Source: Hydrogenothermaceae bacterium (GTDB lineage: Bacteria > Aquificota > Aquificia > Aquificales > Hydrogenothermaceae). From it: a stretch of DNA of 7,603 bases. Made by a program: the position numbers and the translations under genes. Shown here one piece after another: positions 1 through 7,603 of this stretch. The DNA is taken from positions 1-7,603 of the forward strand of contig JALUFA010000226.1 of assembly GCA_027052485.1 (NCBI GenBank), in the 5' to 3' direction. Positions within the stretch are counted from its first letter, which is position 1, and every line of letters begins with the position of its first letter. The notes beneath the pieces were generated by a model. That model made no database searches, was not told where the DNA came from, and saw nothing but the letters and a program-made list of their open reading frames with translations.

Positions 1-3000
1 GAGTTGTTGTTTCTCAGCTTATCAGGTCATCAGGTATATTCTTTGAAGGTAAAGAGGATAAAACGAGAGACATTTTAACAAGAATCATATATAAAGGCTC
101 TGTAATCCCAGAAAAAGGTTCAAGACTTGAGTTTGAGTATGCCACAAATACGGAAATATTCCATGCAAGAATAGATAGAAGAAAACTCCTTGGAACTACA
201 GTTTTAAGAGCATTTGGACTTGACACAGCTTACAAAATCCTAAAAGCGTTCTACGGAGATAACGTTCAAAGATTTGTAGTAAGAGATGGAGTTTTATTTG
301 ACCCTCAAAAAGAAGTAGAGGTATCACCTCAAGAGTTAGAAAACGATGAAATCTTTATCACATATATAACAGAAGAGGAAGATGAAAAAGGAAACCTCAT
401 TGAAGTTAGAAAAGAAGAGCATGTAGAGTTCGAAAATCTAGAAAAATATTTAAATGATGACAGAATTCAGATAGAAGAAGTTATAGCTATAGACCCGCTT
501 GTTTTCAGAAAGTCACCTTACGGAAATATTATCATTGAAACGTTAAAGAAAGACCAGCCTCAGATTAACAAAGACTTTACATTTAAGGATGCTGCAAGGG
601 TAGAAATATACCGTAAGATGAGACCTACCGATACAGCCGTAATGGATCCTAAGGCGTTCTTAAGAAGAGCCAATGAACTCTTTGAAAGTATGTTTTACGA
701 CCCTCAAAGGTATGACCTTTCTAGGGTTGGTAGAGTTAAGATTAACGCGAAAGTTCACAATATACCTAAAACTATAAAACCTCTCGACTTAGACACTCTT
801 CTAGAGAAGTATCCACCTTTAGCACTAGCTGAGGATGTAAAGGTCGGTGATGAAGTATTAAAAGCTGGAACAAAAATAGACGCTCAAGTTATAGAAAAAC
901 TTAAAAAGGCTAAGTTTAAAGAGATAAAAGTTGAACCATATTTAGACGATGAAGCTAGATTTATTCTACTTCCAGACGTAATAAACATCGTTAAGTACCT
1001 ACTTGAGCTCAGACTAGGCAAAAAACAGGTTGACGATATAGCCCACTTAGGAAACAGAAGAGTTAGACCTGTAGGAGAGCTTCTGGAGGCTCAAACAAGG
1101 GTTGGCCTTGCTAGAATGGCAAAAGCCTTCAAAGATAGGGTGGCAACTATAGACCTGGAAGACCCATCTATCAAACCATCAAACTTTATCAACCCAAGGT
1201 ATGTAACAGGTTCAATAGTAGAGTTTTTAAAAGGCGGCCAGCTGTCCCAATTTATGGACCAGGCAAACCCACTTGCAGAATTAACCCATAAGAGAAGACT
1301 TTCAGCTTTAGGTCCTGGTGGTTTAACAAGAGACAGTGCAAAGTTTGAAATCAGGGACGTTCACCCAACCCACTACGGAAGAATATGTCCTATTGAAACA
1401 CCAGAAGGGCAGAACATTGGTCTAGTTTCCTCTATGACAGTATTTGCCACACTAAACAACTTTGGCTTTTTAGTTACACCTTACAGAAAAGTTGTAAATG
1501 GAAAAGTTACAGATGAAATAGAGTACCTTGCAGCTTACGATGAGGAAAAATACACAATAGCTCAGGCAAACGCACCTGTGGATAATGAAGGAAACTTCCT
1601 ATCTGATAGAGTTCTTGCTAGGGCTCAAGGTGATATCAGACTCGTTTCTCCAGAGGAAGTTGATTTTATGGATATTTCTCCAAAACAGGTGATATCTGTT
1701 TCTGCATCGTTAATTCCATTCCTAGAGCATGATGATGCGAACAGGGCACTTATGGGTTCTAACATGCAGCGTCAGGCTGTACCTCTTCTTAAGACTGAGT
1801 ATCCGCTTGTCGGAACAGGTATGGAAAAAACTGTTGCCGATAACTCGGGTGCAACTGTAAGGGCAAAAAGAGGTGGAGAAGTAGTATCTGTCTCTGGAGA
1901 TGAGATAGTTATAAAAGTAAACAAAGAAGAGATAAACACAAACGATCCGCTTGATATAGGCATTGATGTTTACAAACTCAAGAAGTTTAAAGGTTCAAAC
2001 CAAGCAACATGCATCAATCAAAGACCACTTGTAAGGTCTGGGGATACTGTAGAAGCTGGAGCAGTTATTGCTGACGGTATGTCAACTTACAAAGGAGAGC
2101 TATCCCTAGGTAAAAATGCTCTCGTTGCGTTTATGCCTTGGAGAGGATACAACTTTGAGGATGCTATTGTTATCTCAGAAAGACTTGTTAAAGACGATGT
2201 GTTTACATCGGTTCATATAGAAGAGTTTGAGGTTGAAGCTAGAGATACAAAACTTGGAGCAGAAGAGATTACGAGAAACATCCCGGGAGTTTCTGAAAAA
2301 GCCCTTGCAAACCTGGACGAGCATGGAATAGTAAGGGTTGGAGCTTATGTTAAACCTGGAGACATTCTTGTAGGAAAAGTTACTCCTAAAGGAGAAACAC
2401 AACCAACACCAGAAGAAAAACTTCTTCTTGCTATCTTTGGAGAAAAAGCTTCTGATGTTAAAGACTCATCATTAAGGGTTCCAGCTGGTGTTGAAGGTAT
2501 AGTTATAGACGTTCAGGTATTTGCTAGAAAAGGAAACAAGAAAAATGAATACTTAGATAACCTTATAGAAGAAGAGCTTAAGCAGATAGAAAAAGAACAG
2601 GAGCTTAAGAAGAAGTTTATCCTAGAAAGAAGAGATGAAGAGCTCAAACAGTTAATCCTAGGACAGGAAGTATCTAAAGACATCAAAAAAGCTGGAAAAG
2701 TGATTGTTCCTGCTGGTGGAAAGATTACAGAAGAGAACGTAGATGAAGCTCTAAGATTTATCGTTATCAACCCTAAAGGTTTCTTAAAAAATAAAGAAGT
2801 AGCCCAAAAGGCAGAGGAGATTGTAAACAGAGCTAAACTTCAGCTTGAACTTTGGGAAAACCTATATGAAAAAAGAAAACAGACAGTATCAAAAGGTGCA
2901 GACCTAAAACCTGGGGTGAATGAGCTCGTTAAAGTTTACATAGCTCAAAAACGTAAGATACAAGTTGGCGATAAAATGGCAGGTAGACACGGAAACAAAG

Positions 3001-3923
3001 GTGTCATATCTATAATCCTGCCAGAAGAAGACATGCCGTTTATGGAAGATGGTACACCAGTAGATATAGTTCTTAACCCACTTGGTGTTCCTTCACGTAT
3101 GAACGTAGGACAGATACTTGAAACCCACTTAGGTCTTGGAGCTAAAAAGTTAGGTGAAAAACTAGGTGAGGAGATAAAACAGCTCAAAGAGAAAAACAAA
3201 CAGGATATTATCAATAAGATTGTTGAGTACTATAAGATAGCTAACGATACTGCCGGAGAGATTGCTAAAGAAGTTAGAGATAAAGATGTAGAAGAGCTTA
3301 GAAAGTTCCTCGAAGAGCTAGATGAAGAGTCATTAATGTCTTATGTGAAAGACCTAGAAAAGATAGGAATACCTGTAAAAACTCCAGTGTTTGAAGGTGC
3401 GACAGAAGAAGACGTAAAAGAGATGTTAAGAAAGGCTGGCTTCAAAGAAACCGGAAAGATGACTCTCATAGATGGAAGAACCGGTGAGCCATTTGACTTT
3501 GAAGTTACAGCGGGATACATGTATATGCTTAAGCTTATACACATGGTTGATGATAAAATACACGCTCGTTCTACAGGTCCTTACTCACTTATTACCCAAC
3601 AACCTCTTGGTGGTAGAGCACAGTTTGGTGGACAAAGATTTGGTGAAATGGAAGTTTGGGCTCTTGAAGCTCACGGTGCGGCTTATGCACTACAAGAAAT
3701 GCTTACAGTAAAATCTGACGATATAGAAGGTAGAAAGAGAGTTTACGAAGCAATTATCAAAGGTAAGTACGACTACGATATCGGTATTCCAGAATCATTC
3801 AAAGTTCTCGTGAGAGAGCTCAAGGCACTTGCCCTCGACGTTAACTGTAAGATGGAAGACGGTGAACTAAAAGCCTGTGATACAGTTGACATTGTGACAA
3901 AAAATAAAAAATTTGAAATATAG
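1..3923 (+). CDS. rpoB: DNA-directed RNA polymerase subunit beta, 5'-truncated by the window edge
   Basis: RpoB forms one pincer of RNA polymerase; with beta' it makes the active centre, and it carries the rifampicin pocket. The reading frame is open from base 3 to the TAG at 3921-3923 (1306 residues). The window opens in [13 protein letters not shown], equivalent to about E. coli residue 135. Recognisable blocks in order: [14 protein letters not shown] (172-213), an SI1-like insertion (about 230-560), YRKMRP (609-626), [12 protein letters not shown], the rifampicin region QLSQFMDQ to LGPGG (1239-1322), [31 protein letters not shown], an SI2-like insertion (about 2530-2890), [18 protein letters not shown] (2949-3002, both catalytic-site lysines kept), and HARSTGPYS to SDDIEGR near the end. 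D516, H526 and S531 (E. coli numbering) are kept, so the pocket looks wild type. The ATG at 618 is internal, inside the conserved MRP motif. The C-terminus runs about 20 residues past the E. coli end. rpoC follows after 55 bp. Confidence 0.98.
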   Translation, partial: VVVSQLIRSSGIFFEGKEDKTRDILTRIIYKGSVIPEKGSRLEFEYATNTEIFHARIDRRKLLGTTVLRAFGLDTAYKILKAFYGDNVQRFVVRDGVLFDPQKEVEVSPQELENDEIFITYITEEEDEKGNLIEVRKEEHVEFENLEKYLNDDRIQIEEVIAIDPLVFRKSPYGNIIIETLKKDQPQINKDFTFKDAARVEIYRKMRPTDTAVMDPKAFLRRANELFESMFYDPQRYDLSRVGRVKINAKVHNIPKTIKPLDLDTLLEKYPPLALAEDVKVGDEVLKAGTKIDAQVIEKLKKAKFKEIKVEPYLDDEARFILLPDVINIVKYLLELRLGKKQVDDIAHLGNRRVRPVGELLEAQTRVGLARMAKAFKDRVATIDLEDPSIKPSNFINPRYVTGSIVEFLKGGQLSQFMDQANPLAELTHKRRLSALGPGGLTRDSAKFEIRDVHPTHYGRICPIETPEGQNIGLVSSMTVFATLNNFGFLVTPYRKVVNGKVTDEIEYLAAYDEEKYTIAQANAPVDNEGNFLSDRVLARAQGDIRLVSPEEVDFMDISPKQVISVSASLIPFLEHDDANRALMGSNMQRQAVPLLKTEYPLVGTGMEKTVADNSGATVRAKRGGEVVSVSGDEIVIKVNKEEINTNDPLDIGIDVYKLKKFKGSNQATCINQRPLVRSGDTVEAGAVIADGMSTYKGELSLGKNALVAFMPWRGYNFEDAIVISERLVKDDVFTSVHIEEFEVEARDTKLGAEEITRNIPGVSEKALANLDEHGIVRVGAYVKPGDILVGKVTPKGETQPTPEEKLLLAIFGEKASDVKDSSLRVPAGVEGIVIDVQVFARKGNKKNEYLDNLIEEELKQIEKEQELKKKFILERRDEELKQLILGQEVSKDIKKAGKVIVPAGGKITEENVDEALRFIVINPKGFLKNKEVAQKAEEIVNRAKLQLELWENLYEKRKQTVSKGADLKPGVNELVKVYIAQKRKIQVGDKMAGRHGNKGVISIILPEEDMPFMEDGTPVDIVLNPLGVPSRMNVGQILETHLGLGAKKLGEKLGEEIKQLKEKNKQDIINKIVEYYKIANDTAGEIAKEVRDKDVEELRKFLEELDEESLMSYVKDLEKIGIPVKTPVFEGATEEDVKEMLRKAGFKETGKMTLIDGRTGEPFDFEVTAGYMYMLKLIHMVDDKIHARSTGPYSLITQQPLGGRAQFGGQRFGEMEVWALEAHGAAYALQEMLTVKSDDIEGRKRVYEAIIKGKYDYDIGIPESFKVLVRELKALALDVNCKMEDGELKACDTVDIVTKNKKFEI

Positions 3924-3941
3924 GGAGATTCTTTTCTCCCT
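3922..3941 (+). promoter_or_regulatory. Small hairpin overlapping the rpoB stop codon
   Basis: AGGGAGA (3922-3928) and TCTCCCT (3935-3941) are perfect reverse complements, giving a 7-bp stem with the 6-nt loop TTCTTT. The left arm includes the last two bases of the rpoB TAG stop. The stem is followed by a mixed C/T run rather than a clean T run, so it does not look like an intrinsic terminator, and rpoC must be expressed. It could be a processing or 3'-end-protecting structure, or one state of the alternative pairing with the rpoC Shine-Dalgarno. The pairing is seen directly; any function is inferred. Confidence 0.45.
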
Positions 3942-3953
3942 CCTTTTCCTTTC
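3929..3953 (+). other. 25-nt uninterrupted pyrimidine tract in the spacer
   Basis: Every base from 3929 to 3953 is C or T, in a region where both flanking coding strands are purine-rich. The tract lies between the rpoB stop and the rpoC ribosome binding site. Unstructured C/T-rich RNA is a typical target for Rho and for ribosomal protein S1, but nothing here shows that either binds. It may simply be spacer sequence with little constraint. Confidence 0.6.
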
Positions 3954-3970
3954 AATCCAAATTTAGGAGG
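3939..3970 (+). promoter_or_regulatory. Possible anti-Shine-Dalgarno pairing in the rpoB-rpoC spacer
   Basis: CCTCCT (3939-3944) is the exact complement of the rpoC Shine-Dalgarno AGGAGG (3965-3970), which would give a 6-bp helix closing a 20-nt loop. The bases just inside and just outside the helix do not extend it. Bases 3939-3941 also belong to the right arm of the hairpin at 3922-3941, so the two structures exclude each other. A helix this short would be weak at high growth temperature, so any control of rpoC translation is speculative. Confidence 0.3.
3965..3970 (+). promoter_or_regulatory. Shine-Dalgarno of rpoC, deciding a TTG start
   Basis: AGGAGG is a full match to the core ribosome binding consensus and ends 8 nt before the TTG at 3979. 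No ATG or GTG in the same frame lies between the in-frame stop at 3964-3966 and the conserved N-terminal block [13 protein letters not shown], so this site fixes the start codon. The resulting N-terminus is about four residues shorter than that of E. coli beta', judged by the first zinc-site cysteine (66 against 70). A strong site with a weak start codon may set the beta' to beta ratio, which is inference. Confidence 0.9.
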
Positions 3971-3978
3971 TTTCAACA

Positions 3979-6900
3979 TTGAAAGAAGAAAACAAAGCAA
4001 AAGGTCTTATCCCATTTGAAAGCATAAGACTTTCTCTAGCATCTCCAGAGGTTATCAGGTCTTGGTCTCACGGAGAAGTAAAAAAACCTGAAACCCTTAA
4101 CTATAGAACTTTAAAACCTGAAAAAGATGGACTATTCTGTGCCAGAATTTTTGGTCCTATAAAAGATTACGAATGTTTATGTGGGAAGTATAAAAAGAAA
4201 AAGTATGAAGGAACTATTTGTGATAGATGTGGTGTTGAAGTTACAAGGTCTGATGTAAGAAGAGAAAGATTCGGACATATAGAGCTTGCAGCTCCTGTAG
4301 CCCATATATGGTATTTAAAATCTACACCATCTAAACTCGGAAACCTACTTGGACTAACTGCCAGAGATATAGAAAGGGTTATATACTTTGAGTCTTACCT
4401 TGTTGTGGAACATCCAGATGAGGAAGAAGAGGAAGCTTTTGAGAAAGACCCAAACACAATTCCTTTTGAAGATGGTGGTTTAACCAAGTGGGTAAAAATC
4501 TACGTAAAATCTGAAGATGAATTTAGAAGTGAGTACGAGTACGAACACTCAGACAAGTATGAATATGGAATGGGTGCTGAAAAAGTTAAAGACGTTCTTT
4601 CAAAGCTTGACTTAGAAGCTTACGCCCATAAACTCAGACAGCAGCTTAAGTCTTACGCAGTGGGTTTTGATGAGTTAGATGAAAAATTCAAACAAGAACA
4701 TGAAAGGCTCTACAAAAAAGTTCTCCATGAAATAGCTAGAAAGTTTGCTGAGTTTGGAATAAAGTTTGGGGATACTATACCTACAGAAAAAGAATTAGAT
4801 GCTATATTAACTAAAGATTACTACGTTATTGTTGACCCTAAGGATACTCCTTTAAAGCTAGGAGCTATCTTCCATAAAGAAGAGATAGAAAAGCTAAAAG
4901 AAGAGTATGGAGAAGACGCTTTTGTTGCCTTAACAGGGAAAGAGGCGATTGAAGAGCTCTATAAAAAATACAGAGAGCAAAACAAAGAGATACCTGTATT
5001 TGACGTAATAAAAGATATCGTTAGACAAACTATCCTCAAAGAAGTTGCAGAACAGAAACTCAAAAAACTCATTAGAAAACTTAGACTGATAGAAGGTTTT
5101 ATTAACTCTGGAAACAGACCTGAATGGATGATTCTTGATGTTATCCCAGTTATCCCTCCAGACTTAAGACCTTTAATACCTCTTGATGGTGGAAGATTTG
5201 CAACATCTGACCTAAACGACCTTTATAGAAGAGTTATTAACAGAAATAACAGATTAAAAAGACTTATAGAACTTGACGCTCCTGAAATTATCATAAGAAA
5301 CGAAAAAAGAATGCTCCAAGAGGCAGTAGACGCCCTTATCGACAATGGAAGAAGAGGAAGAATAGTAGCCCAAAACAACAGACCTCTCAAATCTCTATCA
5401 GACTCTCTAAGAGGTAAACAAGGTAGATTTAGACAAAACCTACTTGGTAAAAGGGTTGACTACTCTGGACGTTCTGTAATCGTTGTAGGGCCTGAACTTC
5501 AAATGCACGAGTGTGGCCTTCCTAAAATAATGGCATTAGAGCTATTCAAACCATTTGTATACAGAAGACTGGAAGAAAAGGGCTACGCTACATCTATCAA
5601 AAACGCTAAGAAAATGGTTGAAGAGAAGGCACCAGAAGTTTGGGAGTGTCTAGAGGAAGTTGTAAAACAACACCCGGTACTCTTAAACAGGGCACCAACT
5701 CTCCACAGAATGTCAGTACAGGCGTTTGAACCAGTACTGGTTGAAGGAAAAGCTATTAAACTTCATCCATTGGTATGTCCTCCGTTCAACGCAGACTTTG
5801 ACGGAGACCAGATGGCAGTTCACGTACCGCTTTCTGTAGAGGCACAGCTTGAATCATACATCTTAATGTTATCTACCCAGAACGTGCTTTCTCCAGCTCA
5901 CGGTAAACCTATAACAATGCCTTCTCAGGATATGATTCTTGGTGCTTACTACATGACTCAGGTACTTGAAGGCGTAAAAGGTGAAGGTAAACTCTTCTCA
6001 AGTGCCGATGAAGCAATAAATGCTTACCAGCTTGGAAAAGTTGACCTTCTTGCAAAAATCAAAATAAGAAACAGAAAGAAAGACGGTTCAAAGATAGACC
6101 CTAAAGCTGGAAACCTCCTAGAAACAACAGTTGGAAGATTGATGTTTAACAGTATCCTTCCAGAAGGATTTAGATTTGTTAATGAGCCATTAGATAAGAA
6201 GAAAATATCAAAACTTATATCTGAAATATACGAGCAGTTTGGAAACGAAGTTACCGTTGATACCCTTGACAAACTTAAAAAGCTCGGATTTGAAATGGCT
6301 GCTAAAGCCGGTGTATCTATTGCTATAGATGACCTTGTTGTTCCTGATAAAAAGTGGGAAATCGTGAAGAAAGCTGAAGAAGAAGCCCAAAAAGTATGGC
6401 AGCAGTACGTAGACGGTATTATTACAAAAGGTGAAAGACACAACAAAATCATTGATATCTGGTCTCAAACAACAAACGAAGTTACCCGTTTAATGTTTGA
6501 ACAGCTTGAAAAGTCTGAACGTGTTGAAAACGGTAAAAAATACCCTGGTATTTTCAACCCTATTTACATGATGGCTCTATCCGGTGCTAGAGGTAATAAA
6601 GACCAGATAAGACAGCTCGCCGGAATGCGTGGTCTGATGGCAAAACACTCTGGTGAGTTTATTGAAACTCCTATCCGTTCAAACTTTAGAGAAGGTCTAA
6701 GTGTTGTTGAGTACTTTATTTCTACATACGGTGCTAGAAAAGGTCTTGCCGATACAGCATTAAAAACAGCGGTTGCCGGATACCTAACAAGAAGGCTTGT
6801 GGACGTAGCCCAAGATGTGGTTATAACAAATGAAGACTGTGGAACAATGAACGGTATAACAGTATCAAATATTGAGGAAGGTGGAGAAATAGTTGTCCCA

Positions 6901-7603
6901 CTAAGAGATAGAATTGTAGGAAGATACTCAGCAGAAGATATAGTAGACCCAATAACAAAAGAGGTTATTGTACCTGCAGGTGAAGAAATAACCGAAGAAA
7001 AAGCCAAAGATATAGAAAACGCAGGTATCGAAGAAGTTAAAATCAGATCAGTACTAACTTGTGAACAGAAAAGAGGTGTTTGTGCTAAGTGTTATGGTAG
7101 AGACCTAGCCCAAAGAAAGCTGGTAGATATCGGTGAAGCTGTTGGTATCATTGCAGCCCAATCAATCGGTGAACCTGGTACACAGCTTACAATGAGAACA
7201 TTCCACATTGGTGGTGCTGCTACAGCAAAAACAGCCCAGTCAAAACATGTAGCATCACAGGAAGGCATAGTAAAACTTGTAAATGTAAAAACTGTTAAAA
7301 ACAAAGAAGGCAAAACCCTCGTTATAAACAGAGACGGGGCAATCTTTATTGAAGATGAAAATGGAAACGTTCTAGAAAGATTTGCCGCTCCTTACGGTTC
7401 AGTGCTTAAGGTAGAAGACGGTCAAAAGGTAAAACCTGGAGACGTTCTCGTAGAGTGGGATCCATTCTCAATTCCGATTATAGCTGAAGCATCAGGTAAA
7501 CTTGAACTTAGAGACGTTATCCTTGATGTTACGGTTAAAGAAGAGAAAGACCCGATTACAGGAAAAACAAACCTAGAAATTAACTTTATGAGACCTAAGG
7601 ATG
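3979..7603 (+). CDS. rpoC: DNA-directed RNA polymerase subunit beta', 3'-truncated by the window edge
   Basis: RpoC is the second large catalytic subunit; it binds the active-site Mg and contributes the clamp, bridge helix and trigger loop. The frame is open from a TTG at 3979 to the window end (1208 residues). The TTG is chosen because AGGAGG lies 8 nt upstream, an in-frame TAG sits at 3964-3966, and the first in-frame ATG (4570) lies far inside conserved sequence. Visible: [13 protein letters not shown]; zinc site 1 (C66, C68, C81, C84); a 150-residue insertion relative to E. coli before SGNRPEWM (residue 377); clamp helices and switch 2 ([21 protein letters not shown]); the catalytic loop NADFDGDQM (D606, D608, D610; bases 5788-5814); bridge helix (about 6700-6813); zinc site 2 (C954, C1028, C1035, C1038); and trigger-loop start [11 protein letters not shown] (M1072, R1073, H1076). 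After GGAA the chain enters an SI3-like insertion ([23 protein letters not shown]), where the window ends. Probably one operon with rpoB. Confidence 0.98.
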   Translation, partial: MKEENKAKGLIPFESIRLSLASPEVIRSWSHGEVKKPETLNYRTLKPEKDGLFCARIFGPIKDYECLCGKYKKKKYEGTICDRCGVEVTRSDVRRERFGHIELAAPVAHIWYLKSTPSKLGNLLGLTARDIERVIYFESYLVVEHPDEEEEEAFEKDPNTIPFEDGGLTKWVKIYVKSEDEFRSEYEYEHSDKYEYGMGAEKVKDVLSKLDLEAYAHKLRQQLKSYAVGFDELDEKFKQEHERLYKKVLHEIARKFAEFGIKFGDTIPTEKELDAILTKDYYVIVDPKDTPLKLGAIFHKEEIEKLKEEYGEDAFVALTGKEAIEELYKKYREQNKEIPVFDVIKDIVRQTILKEVAEQKLKKLIRKLRLIEGFINSGNRPEWMILDVIPVIPPDLRPLIPLDGGRFATSDLNDLYRRVINRNNRLKRLIELDAPEIIIRNEKRMLQEAVDALIDNGRRGRIVAQNNRPLKSLSDSLRGKQGRFRQNLLGKRVDYSGRSVIVVGPELQMHECGLPKIMALELFKPFVYRRLEEKGYATSIKNAKKMVEEKAPEVWECLEEVVKQHPVLLNRAPTLHRMSVQAFEPVLVEGKAIKLHPLVCPPFNADFDGDQMAVHVPLSVEAQLESYILMLSTQNVLSPAHGKPITMPSQDMILGAYYMTQVLEGVKGEGKLFSSADEAINAYQLGKVDLLAKIKIRNRKKDGSKIDPKAGNLLETTVGRLMFNSILPEGFRFVNEPLDKKKISKLISEIYEQFGNEVTVDTLDKLKKLGFEMAAKAGVSIAIDDLVVPDKKWEIVKKAEEEAQKVWQQYVDGIITKGERHNKIIDIWSQTTNEVTRLMFEQLEKSERVENGKKYPGIFNPIYMMALSGARGNKDQIRQLAGMRGLMAKHSGEFIETPIRSNFREGLSVVEYFISTYGARKGLADTALKTAVAGYLTRRLVDVAQDVVITNEDCGTMNGITVSNIEEGGEIVVPLRDRIVGRYSAEDIVDPITKEVIVPAGEEITEEKAKDIENAGIEEVKIRSVLTCEQKRGVCAKCYGRDLAQRKLVDIGEAVGIIAAQSIGEPGTQLTMRTFHIGGAATAKTAQSKHVASQEGIVKLVNVKTVKNKEGKTLVINRDGAIFIEDENGNVLERFAAPYGSVLKVEDGQKVKPGDVLVEWDPFSIPIIAEASGKLELRDVILDVTVKEEKDPITGKTNLEINFMRPKD

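Noticed and set aside
618..626. ATG at 618 as the start of the beta gene
   Set aside because: It is the Met of the conserved YRKMRP motif. The same frame is open to base 3 and encodes clear beta sequence ([15 protein letters not shown]), so the gene begins before the window.
1772..3544. Several short minus-strand frames opposite rpoB
   Set aside because: All are antisense shadows of well-conserved beta sequence, low in complexity and without family features.
3472..3711. Plus-strand 79-codon frame inside rpoB
   Set aside because: It is the +1 shadow of the conserved stretch DGRTGEPF to MLTVKSDD, with no sign of independent coding.
3886..3922. TTGACA at 3886-3891 as the -35 box of an internal rpoC promoter
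   Set aside because: No good -10 box lies at 16-18 nt (the bases there are about AAATTT), and the hexamer is explained by beta codons for Val-Asp-Ile.
3922..3950. Intrinsic terminator after rpoB
   Set aside because: The 7-bp stem is followed by mixed C and T rather than a T run, and the essential rpoC lies directly downstream.
6024..7007. Minus-strand open frames of 142 and 147 codons (6024-6452 and 6564-7007)
   Set aside because: They lie opposite conserved rpoC, are rich in Ser, Leu, Phe and Ile as expected from the complement of AGA/GAA/AAA-rich codons, and show no ribosome binding site or recognisable family.
1..7603. Novel defence, mobile or RNA system
   Set aside because: The window is more than 99% accounted for by two intact core polymerase genes. 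I saw no repeat array, attachment site, transposase, RNA gene or foreign-looking codon use.

Overview
The window is a housekeeping locus holding two adjacent + strand genes. The first is rpoB (RNA polymerase beta subunit), which lacks its 5' end. The second is rpoC (beta' subunit), which lacks its 3' end. Only 55 bp between them (3924-3978) is non-coding. I see no tRNA, rRNA, CRISPR array, mobile element or further gene, and no frameshift or in-frame stop in either gene.

Organism (inference): a bacterium, most likely a thermophile of the Aquificota, with a Hydrogenothermaceae type such as Persephonella or Sulfurihydrogenibium as best guess. The reasons are a low GC content (roughly high 30s percent, judged from a few lines only), heavy use of AGA for Arg and ATA for Ile, a purine-rich coding strand, Lys/Glu-rich proteins, and subunits that carry large insertions of the proteobacterial kind (beta SI1-like and SI2-like, beta' SI3-like) plus extra lineage-type insertions. 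Unlike Helicobacter and relatives, rpoB and rpoC are separate genes.

Layout: bases 1-3923 encode about 1306 residues of beta, from around E. coli residue 135 to the stop. They include the rifampicin pocket (about 1233-1322), the flap and second-half catalytic segments, and a C-terminal tail about 20 residues longer than in E. coli. Bases 3924-3978 contain a 25-nt pyrimidine tract, a 7-bp hairpin beside the rpoB stop, and a consensus Shine-Dalgarno. A nearby CCTCCT could pair either with the first hairpin or with that Shine-Dalgarno. Bases 3979-7603 encode the first 1208 residues of beta' from a TTG start. They include both zinc sites, the Mg-binding catalytic loop, the bridge helix, the first arm of the trigger loop and the start of the SI3-like insertion.

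Beta and beta' together form the catalytic pincer of RNA polymerase, and the pair is normally co-transcribed, often after ribosomal protein genes (not in this window). I found no new system here. The points most worth a second look are a 150-residue insertion in beta' that seems to hold a second copy of a neighbouring module, the arrangement of insertions in beta, and the possible two-state RNA in the spacer.
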